A DNA stretch of 10,169 bases from Scenedesmus sp. ARA3 (Eukaryota > Chlorophyta > Chlorophyceae > Sphaeropleales > Scenedesmaceae). Below the pieces are notes generated by a model that was not told where the DNA came from, did no database searches, and was given only the letters and a program-made list of their open reading frames with translations. The position numbers were made by a program, and so were the translations under genes. Shown piece by piece: positions 1-8,724 of this stretch; within the stretch, counting starts at the first letter, position 1, and every line of letters starts with the position of its first letter. The stretch is from positions 1-10,169 of the forward strand of contig RWJK01000090.1 of assembly GCA_004335835.1 (NCBI GenBank), written 5' to 3'.

Positions 1-269
1 CTGCTGCTGCTGCGCCCTCGCTAGAGCCGCCGCTCAGCACCGCCTGCAATGCACGCGGCAGCTGCGTACTTGAGAAAGCAGCGGCGCACATGCAACCGTC
101 ACCAGTGCTGATGCATATGCGGCTGACATATGTCGTGTGGTTCTGCCCGCTCCTGCTGCTGCACTATCATGCCTCGCCAACCGCCTCCACTGTTGCTTGT
201 GGTGTAACGTGATGACGCTGTTAGGGGGCTCCTGGGGGCGACTTTGGAGGTGAGGGTGTAACAGTCCTG

Positions 270-340
270 AGGGAACATTTAAGGAACTCCTTAGGGAACA
301 CTTAAGGAACTCCTTGGGGAACTCCTCAGGAAACTCCTTT
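270..340. repeat. Tandem repeat, period about 23, three diverged units
   Basis: Units of the form agggaacacttaaggaactc recur at about 270, 294 and 317, decaying to the right. The last unit is more diverged (ggggaactcctcaggaaactc). Confidence 0.7.
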
Positions 341-377
341 ATGGAACCTCTGGGGGTGACTTTGCAGGTGAGGGGGG

Positions 378-428
378 CACACAGCCTAGCGGGTCACACA
401 GCCTAGCGGTTCACACAGCCCAGCGGGT
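378..428. repeat. 17-bp tandem repeat x3
   Basis: Units cacacagcctagcgggt at 378-394, 395-411 and 412-428 differ by single bases; a truncated fourth (catagcgg) follows. Confidence 0.85.
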
Positions 429-636
429 CATAGCGGCCGCCAGGCGCTGCAAGCAGCAGCAGCCTGTGCTGTCAGCTCTGCGGGCAGCACCGGCAGCCGC
501 CGGTGTGTTGCAGGCCGCCGGTGCAGGCAGCCCTGCCTACGCTGCTTGCAAATGTCGCCGCAGTGACCTTGTCAGAGAGTTGTTGATGTATGACCCATGT
601 AGGGAATCTTGCAGGTCAAGCGCCTGCCCTGCCTCA

Positions 637-671
<35 letters not shown>

Positions 672-676
672 CCCAG

Positions 677-1245
677 AGCTTGTTGCTGGCGTCATGGCTT
701 GGTTCAAGCTGGAGGGCAGGCGTGTGAACAAGGCGGATGTGAAAAGGCTGTTTGATGGGTTCATGGACAGGATCGCAAGGTGAGGAAAAGGTGTGTTACA
801 TAACATGTTAATGACAAGGTATGTTGATATGCACGCTGTTTCCAACTGGAGCAGGCCACAGTCAATCAGCAGTCACGGCAGACGTCACGGGGCTGTTTTG
901 CGGATTCATGCGCCACATGTGGGGCGTCAAAACGAACATGTGACACAACGGTGCCTGAGAGTACCAAATGAAAATTGTTTTGACCACACGCTGCTGTGAT
1001 GCTTCTATTCTTACTTCATGGACAGGTGCTAGATGTGGTGGGGTGCTGGATGTGGTGGTGGTAGGGTGTGGGGGGGGATCATTGTCATCTGCTGCCAGCA
1101 GTGCTGCTGCTGCTGCTGCTGGCTATGCTGCTGCTGCAGGACTGGGCGCCCACTGTGCAACCACACCATCACATGCGCTGCAGCTGCTGCTGGCTATATG
1201 CTGCTGCCGGGCTGGCCGCCCACTGTGCAACCACACCATCACATG

Positions 1246-1295
<50 letters not shown>

Positions 1296-1331
1296 AGCTA
1301 GACGCCCCCTGTGCAACCACACCATCACATG

Positions 1332-1382
<51 letters not shown>

Positions 1383-2309
1383 AGGGCTGGACGCCCCCTG
1401 TACTTCCACACAGATGACAGCCGCCTTCGCTCACTGTTTGTGGCGCTGGAGAAGAAAGGCATCAGCCCCCAGCCCTCCAAGCTGCCTGAAGTGTGAGTGA
1501 CATTGTTATAACATGTTGCGTTGTTGTTAGAAACAAGGCACATAGCATGGTTGTTGCGCTGATGGAGGCGCAAGCATGTGCCTCACTGTTTGTGGCGCTG
1601 CAGAAGAGAGGCATCAGCCCCCAGACCTCGAAGCTGCCTGAAGTGTGAGTGACATTGTTACAAAACTGTCACATCATGTTACGCAGTTTCTTATCATGAG
1701 TTCAAAAAGGGGATGAGGCTGGCGCCCTCCAAGCTGCCTCAAGTGTGAGCATCATCGAACTCAACTGCTGCTGCTGCTGCTGCCGCTGCCGCTGCCGCCG
1801 CTGCTGCTGCTGCTGCCCATTTGCAGCGCGCCCACCAACTCAACTGCTGCTGCTGCTGCTGCTGCCCATTTGCAGCGCGCCCACCAACTTAACTGCTGCA
1901 GCACTCTGGCTGGCTGAGCTGGTGAAGCCGGAGTTCCAAGGCTGCGGCCACATCAGGCTGCAGCTCACACCAGAGTTCACACCTGCGTTCAGTGCGAAGC
2001 TGAGTGGGAAAGACGTCGTGAACTGCGAGGGCGTGCCTGCTGCAGAATGCATCAGCTCAGCAGAGGTGGTGACGGAGCTGCTCACTCTTTTCTACAAGTG
2101 AGTGACAAAGTGTGAGGGCTGGGCTGGGGAAAGAGTGACGCGGTGCGGCAACAGCGAGCGACAGTGTGATGCCTCATCATGCACTGACAAGTGACAGCGC
2201 TGGTTACAGCAGTGCGGCCCCTTCACTGGGCGCAGTCAAGTGCACAGTCCAGCACCTGCGCATGTTTGACAATGCCCACTGTTGCAGCACCACTCAGCTC
2301 ACTGCTCCG

Positions 2310-2349
<40 letters not shown>

Positions 2350-2722
2350 AGCTACTGGTGGTTCACTGCTCCTGGCAGCCCCCAGCGCCAGAAGGTGACG
2401 CTGTCGGTGGTGTCGGGCCCCTTGGTGGGCAGGGCCGTGTCCATCGTCACCACAACAGGCGGTGAGCGTCACCGGCTGTGGGTTACACTTTAGCTGGTTA
2501 CACTAGAGCTGGTTACACCAGCTGTTGGTGGTGACGGGGCCCCTGGTGGGCAGGGCCGTGTCCATCGTCACCACAACAGGTGGCGAGTGTCACCGGGGCC
2601 TGGTAAACGCCAGCCATGATTACACTAGTACTGGTTACACTAGCAACGCTCGTGCTCCCCAACTCAGCCGACAGCACGCTCCTTCTATACCACACCACCA
2701 ACAGCTAGCCATAACAACCCTC

Positions 2723-2758
<36 letters not shown>

Positions 2759-3031
2759 GCAGACGCTGGCACCTGCCGGTATCAGCATCCGCTCGTCTTC
2801 CCCAACCAGGCCGGCAGCACGCTCTTTGTGTACCATTCAGAAGCAGCGCTCGAGCTGCGGGAGGCAATTGTCCGCGAGGGCTTCCGCGCTTCGAAGGACC
2901 CCAAGAAACTCGCAAGCCTCGTCAGCACCTGGAGCAAGGTGGCTGCGCTGCAGCTGGGTGCGACGCTCAAGTACCTCTCCTCAGCAAAGGACCTTGGGCA
3001 GTTCCCCGTGACTGTGGCGCTGACGCAATAG
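677..3031 (+). CDS. Unrecognised spliced gene, five exons, hypothetical protein of about 265-270 residues
   Basis: Exons 677-779, 1385-1492, 1876-2097, 2352-2461 and 2763-3031 (TAG stop), with GT-AG introns. Every junction keeps one reading frame (left-over bases 2+1, 2+1, 2+1, 1+2). The product starts at or before MAWFKLEGRRVNKADVKRLF (ATG at 694, acceptable GTCATGGC context). It continues with YFHTDDSRLRSLFVALEKKG, then LWLAELVKPEFQGCG, then YWWFTAPGSPQRQKVTLSVV with GPLVGRAVSIVTTTG, and ends with LREAIVREGFRASKDPKKLA and GQFPVTVALTQ. It is mixed alpha/beta-looking and soluble, with no signal peptide or membrane segment. I do not recognise the family. Phase agreement over four junctions and a change from repeat-like to complex protein inside the exons support a real gene. 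The 5' end is open: an exon ending in one base could precede 677, or translation may start at 694. Confidence 0.6.
1090..1408 (+). repeat. Four tandem copies of (CTG)n plus acceptor-side exon sequence
   Basis: The core gctggacgccccctgtgcaa, with its extension accacaccatcacatg, occurs near 1138, 1208 and 1295. A fourth, truncated core at 1385 is the real start of exon 2 (GGCTGGACGCCCCCTGT, then ACTTCCACACAG). Each copy is preceded by CTG-type sequence; runs of 17 and 16 repeats precede the third and fourth. Confidence 0.85.
1571..1746 (+). repeat. Two partial copies of exon 2's 3' end and its donor
   Basis: Bases 1580-1660 repeat the real exon end at 1429-1510 (SLFVAL-K-GISPQ-SKLPEV) together with the GTGTGAGTGACATTGTTA donor region. 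A second, shorter copy (gccctccaagctgcct, then caagtgtgagc) ends at 1750. Using the first copy as an exon through its CAG at 1601-1603 would add 41 bases and break the frame. Confidence 0.85.
1799..1893 (+). repeat. Tandem copy of exon 3's acceptor and first bases
   Basis: The block (CTG)n-cccatttgcag, followed by cgcgcccaccaact and aactgctg, occurs at about 1799-1843 and again at 1844-1893. The second carries the acceptor that is in phase (exon from 1876). Confidence 0.85.
2391..2590 (+). repeat. Duplicated 3' end of exon 4
   Basis: The real exon end (about 2405-2461, GPLVGRAVSIVTTTGG then GTGAGC) is repeated at about 2525-2584. In the copy the base context of the donor has changed to GCGAGT, so it looks decayed. 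Short ctggttacact repeats fill the gap between the copies (2485-2521) and recur at 2630-2645. Confidence 0.85.
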
Positions 3032-3260
3032 CAGCAGCAGCAGCAACAGCAGCAGTCGAGCTCGGGCAGCAGCAGCCGGCTGCCTGTGTGAAGGCACGTG
3101 TGATTGCGCACACTTGCATGCAGGCTGCAGGGAATGATTTCAGGATGAATTGGAGGTGTTGTTATCTTCTGGAGCAGTGGTTCTTGCTTTGTTCAGGTTG
3201 CTTCTTCTTTCTGCCCAATGAGCCTGTCATTGGCTCCCCAAACGGGCGAGGTTGCCCGTG

Positions 3261-3265
3261 TGTAA
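3261..3265 (+). terminator. Candidate TGTAA poly(A) signal of the unrecognised gene
   Basis: TGTAA, the common chlorophyte polyadenylation motif, stands 230 bases after the TAG stop. It is a five-base motif and could be chance; no transcript end is visible from sequence. Confidence 0.35.
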
Positions 3266-3302
3266 CTTCCACCGGCTAGGTACCACTCCGACCGGCGCCA
3301 CT

Positions 3303-3440
3303 CGGCAGGTCACACTTGTGAAAGACGGCAGGTCACACTTGTGAAAGACGGCAGGTCACACTTGTGAAAGACGGCAGGTTACACTTGTGAAGGACGGCAG
3401 GTTACACTTGTGAAGGACGGCAGGTTACACGTGTGAAGGA
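3303..3440. repeat. 23-bp tandem repeat x6
   Basis: Unit cggcaggtcacacttgtg plus aaaga. Units start at 3303, 3326, 3349, 3372, 3395 and 3418. Units 1-3 read GGTCACAC and units 4-6 GGTTACAC, so the last three carry TGTAA on the minus strand and could serve as poly(A) signals for the P450 gene. The final unit runs directly into the copied exon end (gaaggatcttgggcag). Confidence 0.9.
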
Positions 3441-3545
3441 TCTTGGGCAGTTCCCCGTGACGGTGGCGCTGCAGTCGAGCTTGCGCAGCGGCCGCTGGCT
3501 GCGTGTGTGTTTGAAGGCGCACACTCAGATGCAAGCTGCAGGGAT
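3433..3545 (+). repeat. Copy of the plus gene's terminal exon end and 3' flank
   Basis: Bases 3433-3545 match 2986-3140 with gaps: KDLGQFPVTVAL is preserved in frame, then cagtcgagct, a gcagcggccgctggctg-type stretch and a cacactcagatgcaagctgcaggga-type stretch. In this copy the stop codon has been lost and CTGCAG follows directly. It has no start or upstream exons of its own, so I call it a fragment. Confidence 0.8.
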
Positions 3546-3840
3546 ATCCCTTCCTATATATGAACTGCAGCCGAGTCGCAAGCACAAGTTTCAAGTCCTA
3601 GTCCTGGCACACGCCCGCATCAAAGTAAAAGCACTAGTATAATGGACTTTGCAGCTATAACTGCGCAGATATGCATTTACCTGGGTTCTCAAAAACCCAC
3701 GCGCCGTACAACTTTGTCATTTCAAACTCCAAGTGACAACTGCCATGGCGATTGTCACAAATGAGTGGGTCGCGCACTGCTTTTGCTGCTGTCAAAGCCA
3801 CAGCCGCAGTGCAGGCGCAGCATGATCAGACTCGCACCAA

Positions 3841-3871
3841 GCTCAGCTCGTCCACACATCCTCCGGGTACC
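3841..3871 (-). repeat. Copy of the P450 gene's stop-codon region
   Basis: The 31 bases match 4078-4108 with three differences. On the minus strand the copy reads YPEDVW-S and a TGA, mirroring [13 protein letters not shown]. Weaker similarity extends on the lower-coordinate side. An 11-bp ggtaccattca duplication follows at 3866-3887. Confidence 0.75.
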
Positions 3872-4079
3872 ATTCAGGTACCATTCATCTGCATTACTGT
3901 TGCCTTAACCATGTCACCCGCGGGGCAGAAGATGGCTGCTCCCTGAATGGCTCTTAGCTGCTGCCACAACCAACAGAAACATATGTACTATGTCCTGATA
4001 CACACAACTTTCACAACACCACCGGCAGCAGCAGCAGCAGCACAGCTGCAGGCATCAAACATAACACAATCCACACAGC

Positions 4080-4472
4080 TCAGCTGGCCCACACATCCTC
4101 CAGGTACCTGCCCTGCTGCCGCATCTCCCGCATCCATTCCGCAGCAGCAGCAGCATCCAACCCACCAACGCCGCACGCAACGCCCTCAAACGCCGCCCGC
4201 ACGTCAGGCGCCATGCGCCGCGCATCGCCACACACATAAACATATGCGCCGCTGCCATGCAGCAGCTCCCAGAGCTGCTGCGCTGACTCAGCAATGAGGT
4301 CTTGAACGTATGTCTTTCCACCCTGCTTTTTGCCTGGCAGCCTGCTGAAGGCCACCTGTAGGTCAGTCAGCACGCCATTCTCCTGCCAGGCCTGCAGCTG
4401 CTGCTGGTACAGGAAGTCCTGCTCTGTACGGCAGCCAAAAAAGAGCACCGCGGGGCCCAGGGCTGCGCCAGC
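4080..4472 (-). CDS. P450 exon: C-terminal NADPH-binding domain and stop
   Basis: The acceptor is gcgtgtgcag at 4482-4473; 130 codons in phase 0, then TGA at 4082-4080. Visible are FFGCR, the AFSR...KTYVQ block that in BM3 recognises the 2'-phosphate of NADPH (so NADPH rather than NADH preference is inferred), and [12 protein letters not shown]. The C-terminus DVWAS keeps the Trp that stacks on FAD in BM3 (Trp1046), so the protein ends where the family ends and the 3' end of the gene is intact. Confidence 0.95.
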   Translation of the reverse strand, partial: AGAALGPAVLFFGCRTEQDFLYQQQLQAWQENGVLTDLQVAFSRLPGKKQGGKTYVQDLIAESAQQLWELLHGSGAYVYVCGDARRMAPDVRAAFEGVACGVGGLDAAAAAEWMREMRQQGRYLEDVWAS

Positions 4473-7400
4473 CTGCACACGCAGCAGCGCAACAGCAGCA
4501 GATTAGCAGCAGCGTTAGCGGCAAAGTCACTGAGAGGTGTAGCAACGACGCGGCGCGACTGCAGACAGCAACGGCTCGCGCTGGGGCGCCCTCCTGGTCT
4601 TGTGGTACGCTGATGAGGGGGACAGTGGGGTCTTGAGGCAGCCTGAACCCTGTGCCAGGGCCCACCATGACATGCCACACGACGAAGCAACTGTACTGCA
4701 ATGTGTTCATCTCCTTTGCATCCTCACCTGCTGCTGCGCCGCCCGCTGCTGCAGGAAGCCCATGAAAGGAGCCACCCCTGTGCCAGGCCCAACCATGATG
4801 AGGGGCGTGGCGGGGTTTGGTGGCAGCCTGAAGCGGCTCTGCAGCTGCCGCACAGTGCCTGCCAGGTACAGCCCCACCTGCATGACAGACAAGAAAGTGC
4901 GGCGGTGGTGCAGCAGAAGCAAGGCGTCAGCAGATGAGCGTGCCATGTTGCATGCGCGCAAACAGATATAAGGGGTGGCGGGGTTTGGCGGAAGCCTGAA
5001 CCTGCTCTGCAGCTGCCGCACAGTGCCTGCCAGGTACAGTCCCACCTGCGGCGGCGGTGCAGCACAGGCAAGGCGTCAACATATGAGCATGCAGACGCCT
5101 ATGTAATGGAGGAGCGGGGTTTTGAGACAGCCTGAACCTGCTCTGCGGCTGCCACACAGTGCCTGCCAGGTACAGCCCCACCTGCAGGACAGACAGCGGC
5201 AGCAGAGGCAACGGCGCTTGTGAGGCATGCTGCTGCATGCAAGCATATGCACTGGTCGCATGTTCGTGGGACCTATGTTGCATGCCATAGGATGTTTGCA
5301 TCATGAAAGAGTGCTGGTCCATGTCACTGCCGCAGCCAGAGACAGAAGCGTACACACCTGCTGCCCGTGGATGGTGCCTGATGCAGCTCCCCTGTGCAGC
5401 CTGCCAGTGGGGCTGCTGAACTCCACCAGCGCCACAGTGATGCTGGCCCTGCAATTGACAAAAAAACAGCATGGCGCAGCAGTGTCAAACAACCAGGCAA
5501 GATACACATAGTCTGCAACGATTTCTGTGCACTGTGCAGCCTGTCAGGGACGCGGTTGTACTCAGCATGCGCCACTGTGATGCAGGGCTGCTGGATAGCC
5601 TGTAACAGCTGATCAAAAACCCCACAAAGACAGACAACTGGTAGCTAATCGCCATGCAGTCGCACCTCTGGGGCCCTGAAGGCCCTGCCGGGCTGCTGCT
5701 GATGCTGTAGTAGCTAGCAGCTGCTGAAAAGCAGAACAGACAGACATACAACCAGATCGAACGCACCTCTGGGGCCCTGCAGGTCCTGCCGGGCTGCTGC
5801 TGATGCTGTAGTAGCGCGGGGCCAGGCGCGGCAGCAGGCCCGCAAGGCGTGGCAGGTCCAGCCCGGCAGCCAGCAGCGAGCGGTGGCGGGCCAGCAGCTC
5901 TAGTAGTGTCAGCTGCTGGCCCAGCACCTGCACGGGAGCAAGCAACACAGGGATTGCGTTGGAACGCTAGCTACAGCAGTGGTGTGTGTTGCAGCGGTGG
6001 CGGCCCAGCAGCGCTAGTAGAGTCAGTGCTGACCAAGCGCCTGCACGCAGCAAGGGTGGCAGGCGCACACATGTGCAAGTGTACAGGGTTGTGAGACAGG
6101 AAGCAGATGTGCAGTGCACTGCTCAGGGGCTCAGTATGCATGACAGGCAAGCTATAACGAGTGTGTGCAGTGTTGAAGCTGCTAGTGGAGCGCAACGACA
6201 GCAGGCTATGCGATCCTTGCGTCTGCATACCCACCTGCTCTTTGTAGCCAGCCTCAGGTGCCGTATGCTGGAGAGCTGGCGCCTCAGGCGGGCAGGGGCA
6301 CCACAGCAGGCTGTAAAAATCCTGCCTACAGTACATGATGGTATCTGTTCAACAACCTGCACACCCACCTGCTCTTTGTAGCCTGCTTCATTCGCCATGG
6401 CCCGCACTGCTGCCGCCTCAGGCGGGCAGGGGCACTCCGCAGCCAGCTCTAAAGCCCTCTACTACAGTACATGAAGGTATCTGCACACCCACCTGCTCTT
6501 TGTAGCCTGCTTCAGTGGCCATCCGCTGCAGCGCTGCCGCCTCAAGCAAGCACAGCACCACAGCAGGCTGTAAAAATCATGTCCTACAACACAAGACGAT
6601 ATTTGTTCAACAATGGGCATACCCACCTGGTCCTTGTAGCCTGCCTCAGTTGCCATCCGCTGCAGCGCTGCCGCCTCAGACGGGCAGGGGCACTCCGCAG
6701 CCAGCCCTAAAGCCTTATGCTACAGTACATGATGGCATCTGCATACCCACCTGATCTTTGTAGCCCGCTTCAGTTGCCATAGCTCGCAGCGCTGCCGCTT
6801 CAAGCAAGCACAGCACCTCAACAGGCTGTAGAATCCATGTATCTGCAAGCTCACCTGCTCTTTGTAGCATGCTTCAGTGGCCATCCGCTGGAGAGCTGCC
6901 GCCTCAGGCGGGCAGGGGCACTCTGCAGCCAGCGCCGCCACCAGCCGCATCGGCGGCAGCGCTGACAGGTCAACAAGCCACGCCAGCACATCCCTGCTGC
7001 TCAGGGGCAGCCGCAGCACATCTGCTGCTGAATTAGCAGCCGGGGAAGCCGCATTCTCTGCTCCCACAGGACCATTGCTGGTGCTGTTTGTGTTTGTAGC
7101 AGGGCTGCTGCTGCTGGGGTTGGCAGTTGGGTGCAGAGATGAGATGCCTCTTGCAGCACCTTGGCTGCTGGGAGTCCACCAGAAGGCTTCATGGCCTGTG
7201 AGCTGCAGCAGCTCCAATGCGGAGTCCACGAGGGCTGGTGCATTGCGCGGCAGCACCTCTAGGTGGTCACCTGCAGGGGTTGGAAAGGGGTTGGAGAGGC
7301 GGCAGTAGCAGCAGCGGTAGCAGCAGCAGCGATATATTCACTGGATCTGGCGCGCTGCGTGCAGCACCTCTGAAGGTGCATGTGCTGCAGGGGCAGAACA

Positions 7401-8675
7401 CTTTTGCTGGTGCTGCTTGAGCAGTGCTGAATGCACTGCTTAAATCCCCTTCCAAACAACTGGCGTTGAGTGTCATGAAACACCACTCACCTGGCGTGTA
7501 GGCCATGCCCTGTGGCAGCGCCAGCTCAAGGCTAAATAAGATGCTCGAATTCTGCTAAACGCTGCAGAAAACAACTTTGCCTGAACCAAACCATTACCTG
7601 GCGCATAGCTCATGCCCTGTGGCAGCTCCAGATCCACATGCCTCGTAAATCTCCCGCTGCCAGGCGCCTGCAGCTCCTCACTGGACACCACGCGCAGCAG
7701 ATCGTACGGAAAACCCTGCGGCGCTGCTGCTGCTGCTGCTGCTGTGCTGCCATTGCCTTCAGCTTGATCTGCAGCTGCATTGCCTGTTGCCCGGCCGTAT
7801 GCACGCAGCTGCCCCAGAACCTCTCTGATGGTGAGGGGCGGTGTGGCTGGGCCGGCTGCCTCCAGCAGCAGACGGGGAGCGCTGGCCGCTGCTGCTGCCG
7901 CGGCGCTGCTGTCACTTGGCGCGGCGACCTGCAACACCCAAATCAGCAAGATCCAATGCGAATAAACAAAAGATGGGAGTAGAAGTGGCGGTGCTGGCTG
8001 GCATGCATCGCAGGTTGTTGAGCGCACTGTGTACAACCACAAATGCGCATGCTGCCGAGCAAACTCCTGGGGGGCAAGCAGCACAGCATCCCAAGGGACC
8101 ATGCAGCACCGCACCTGGAAGTGAGCCAGCAGCAGCTGGCACAGGTTGCTTCGGTCTTCGCCATCTTGCATGCATTGCAAATTGAGCACACCGTTCAGAA
8201 CAATGTGCCTGCTGCTGTGCACACTGTGCAGCAGGCAGCAAAGCATCCTAAAGGACCAGCCAGATCCGCACCTTGAAGTGAGCCAGCAGCAGCGGGCACA
8301 GGCTGCCCCAGCACTCCCCAGCAGCATCAGCAAAGCCGGGCGCCTCAGTGTCTGCTTCGGTTACTGGAGCCAGCCGCAGCCCGCCAGCAGCCGCCAGGCA
8401 GGAGTCCAGCAGCCTGCAGGACAGGGCAGCAGCAAGTCACAGACGATGCTGTGTCAGGAATGCATGATCTTACAGGTTGGCAGCAAAGCGACGGCATGCA
8501 GTGTGACCTGCAGCATCAAGCGGCAAAGGTGCCAATTTGCTGCCGTTCTGCTCACACCCCAGGAAGCTAGTAGTGAAAGACTCTGAAGCAAGCTCTCACC
8601 TAGGGAAGGCCTGGTATGTGGCCCACTGGCTGTTGCCCACCCCCAGCACAGCAAACGGCAGGCCCTCGACAGCAC

Positions 8676-8724
<49 letters not shown>

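Larger units (their letters stand above)
1..676. other. Repeat-rich region upstream of the unrecognised gene
   Basis: No convincing coding exon. It holds TGTAA motifs at 203-207 and 257-261 (possible 3' end of an upstream gene), a period-23 repeat, a 17-bp repeat, two similar donor-like segments (GGGGGCGACTTTGGAG|GTGAGG near 234-254 and GGGGGTGACTTTGCAG|GTGAGG near 353-372), and (CTG)10 at 640-669 just before the first recognised exon. The open frame 466-783 is coding-like only after 677; before that it is Ala/Cys-rich and then poly-Leu from CTG. Confidence 0.5.
3032..4079. other. Convergent intergenic region, about 1 kb
   Basis: The 3' flanks of the two tail-to-tail genes. It contains (CAG) runs directly after the plus-strand stop, a candidate TGTAA, a 23-bp x6 repeat, a copy of the terminal exon and 3' flank of the plus gene (3433-3545) and a copy of the minus gene's stop region (3841-3871). 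No open frame here has a protein-like sequence. Confidence 0.7.

Noticed and set aside
466..676. Open frame upstream of and continuous with exon 1 of the plus gene
   Set aside because: It is Ala/Cys-rich and then poly-Leu from (CTG)10, with a typical acceptor at 675-676; coding character begins only after that point.
968..1434. Several overlapping open frames on both strands with long Ala, Cys, Leu, Ser or Gln runs
   Set aside because: Triplet repeats stay open in all frames; these are intron sequence with CTG runs.
1902..2097. Alternative acceptor for exon 3 at CTGCAG|CACTCTGG (1896-1901)
   Set aside because: It would enter in the wrong phase for the LWLAELVKPEF frame; the acceptor at 1874-1875 fits.
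3433..3642. 69-codon plus-strand open frame after the repeat array
   Set aside because: It begins with a copied fragment of the plus gene's last exon and then becomes non-protein-like; a duplicated 3' end, not a gene.
4927..5472. 181-codon open frame on the minus strand
   Set aside because: It is out of frame with the conserved FAD exon (5448-5358) and runs through intron copies; no protein-like sequence.
6235..6855. CRISPR-like array because of regularly spaced repeats
   Set aside because: Units are coding exon ends with 5' splice sites, spacers resemble one another, and the setting is a eukaryotic intron.
7638..8185. Plus-strand open frames opposite P450 exons
   Set aside because: Shadows of the GC-rich coding strand; the minus strand has family-level similarity throughout.
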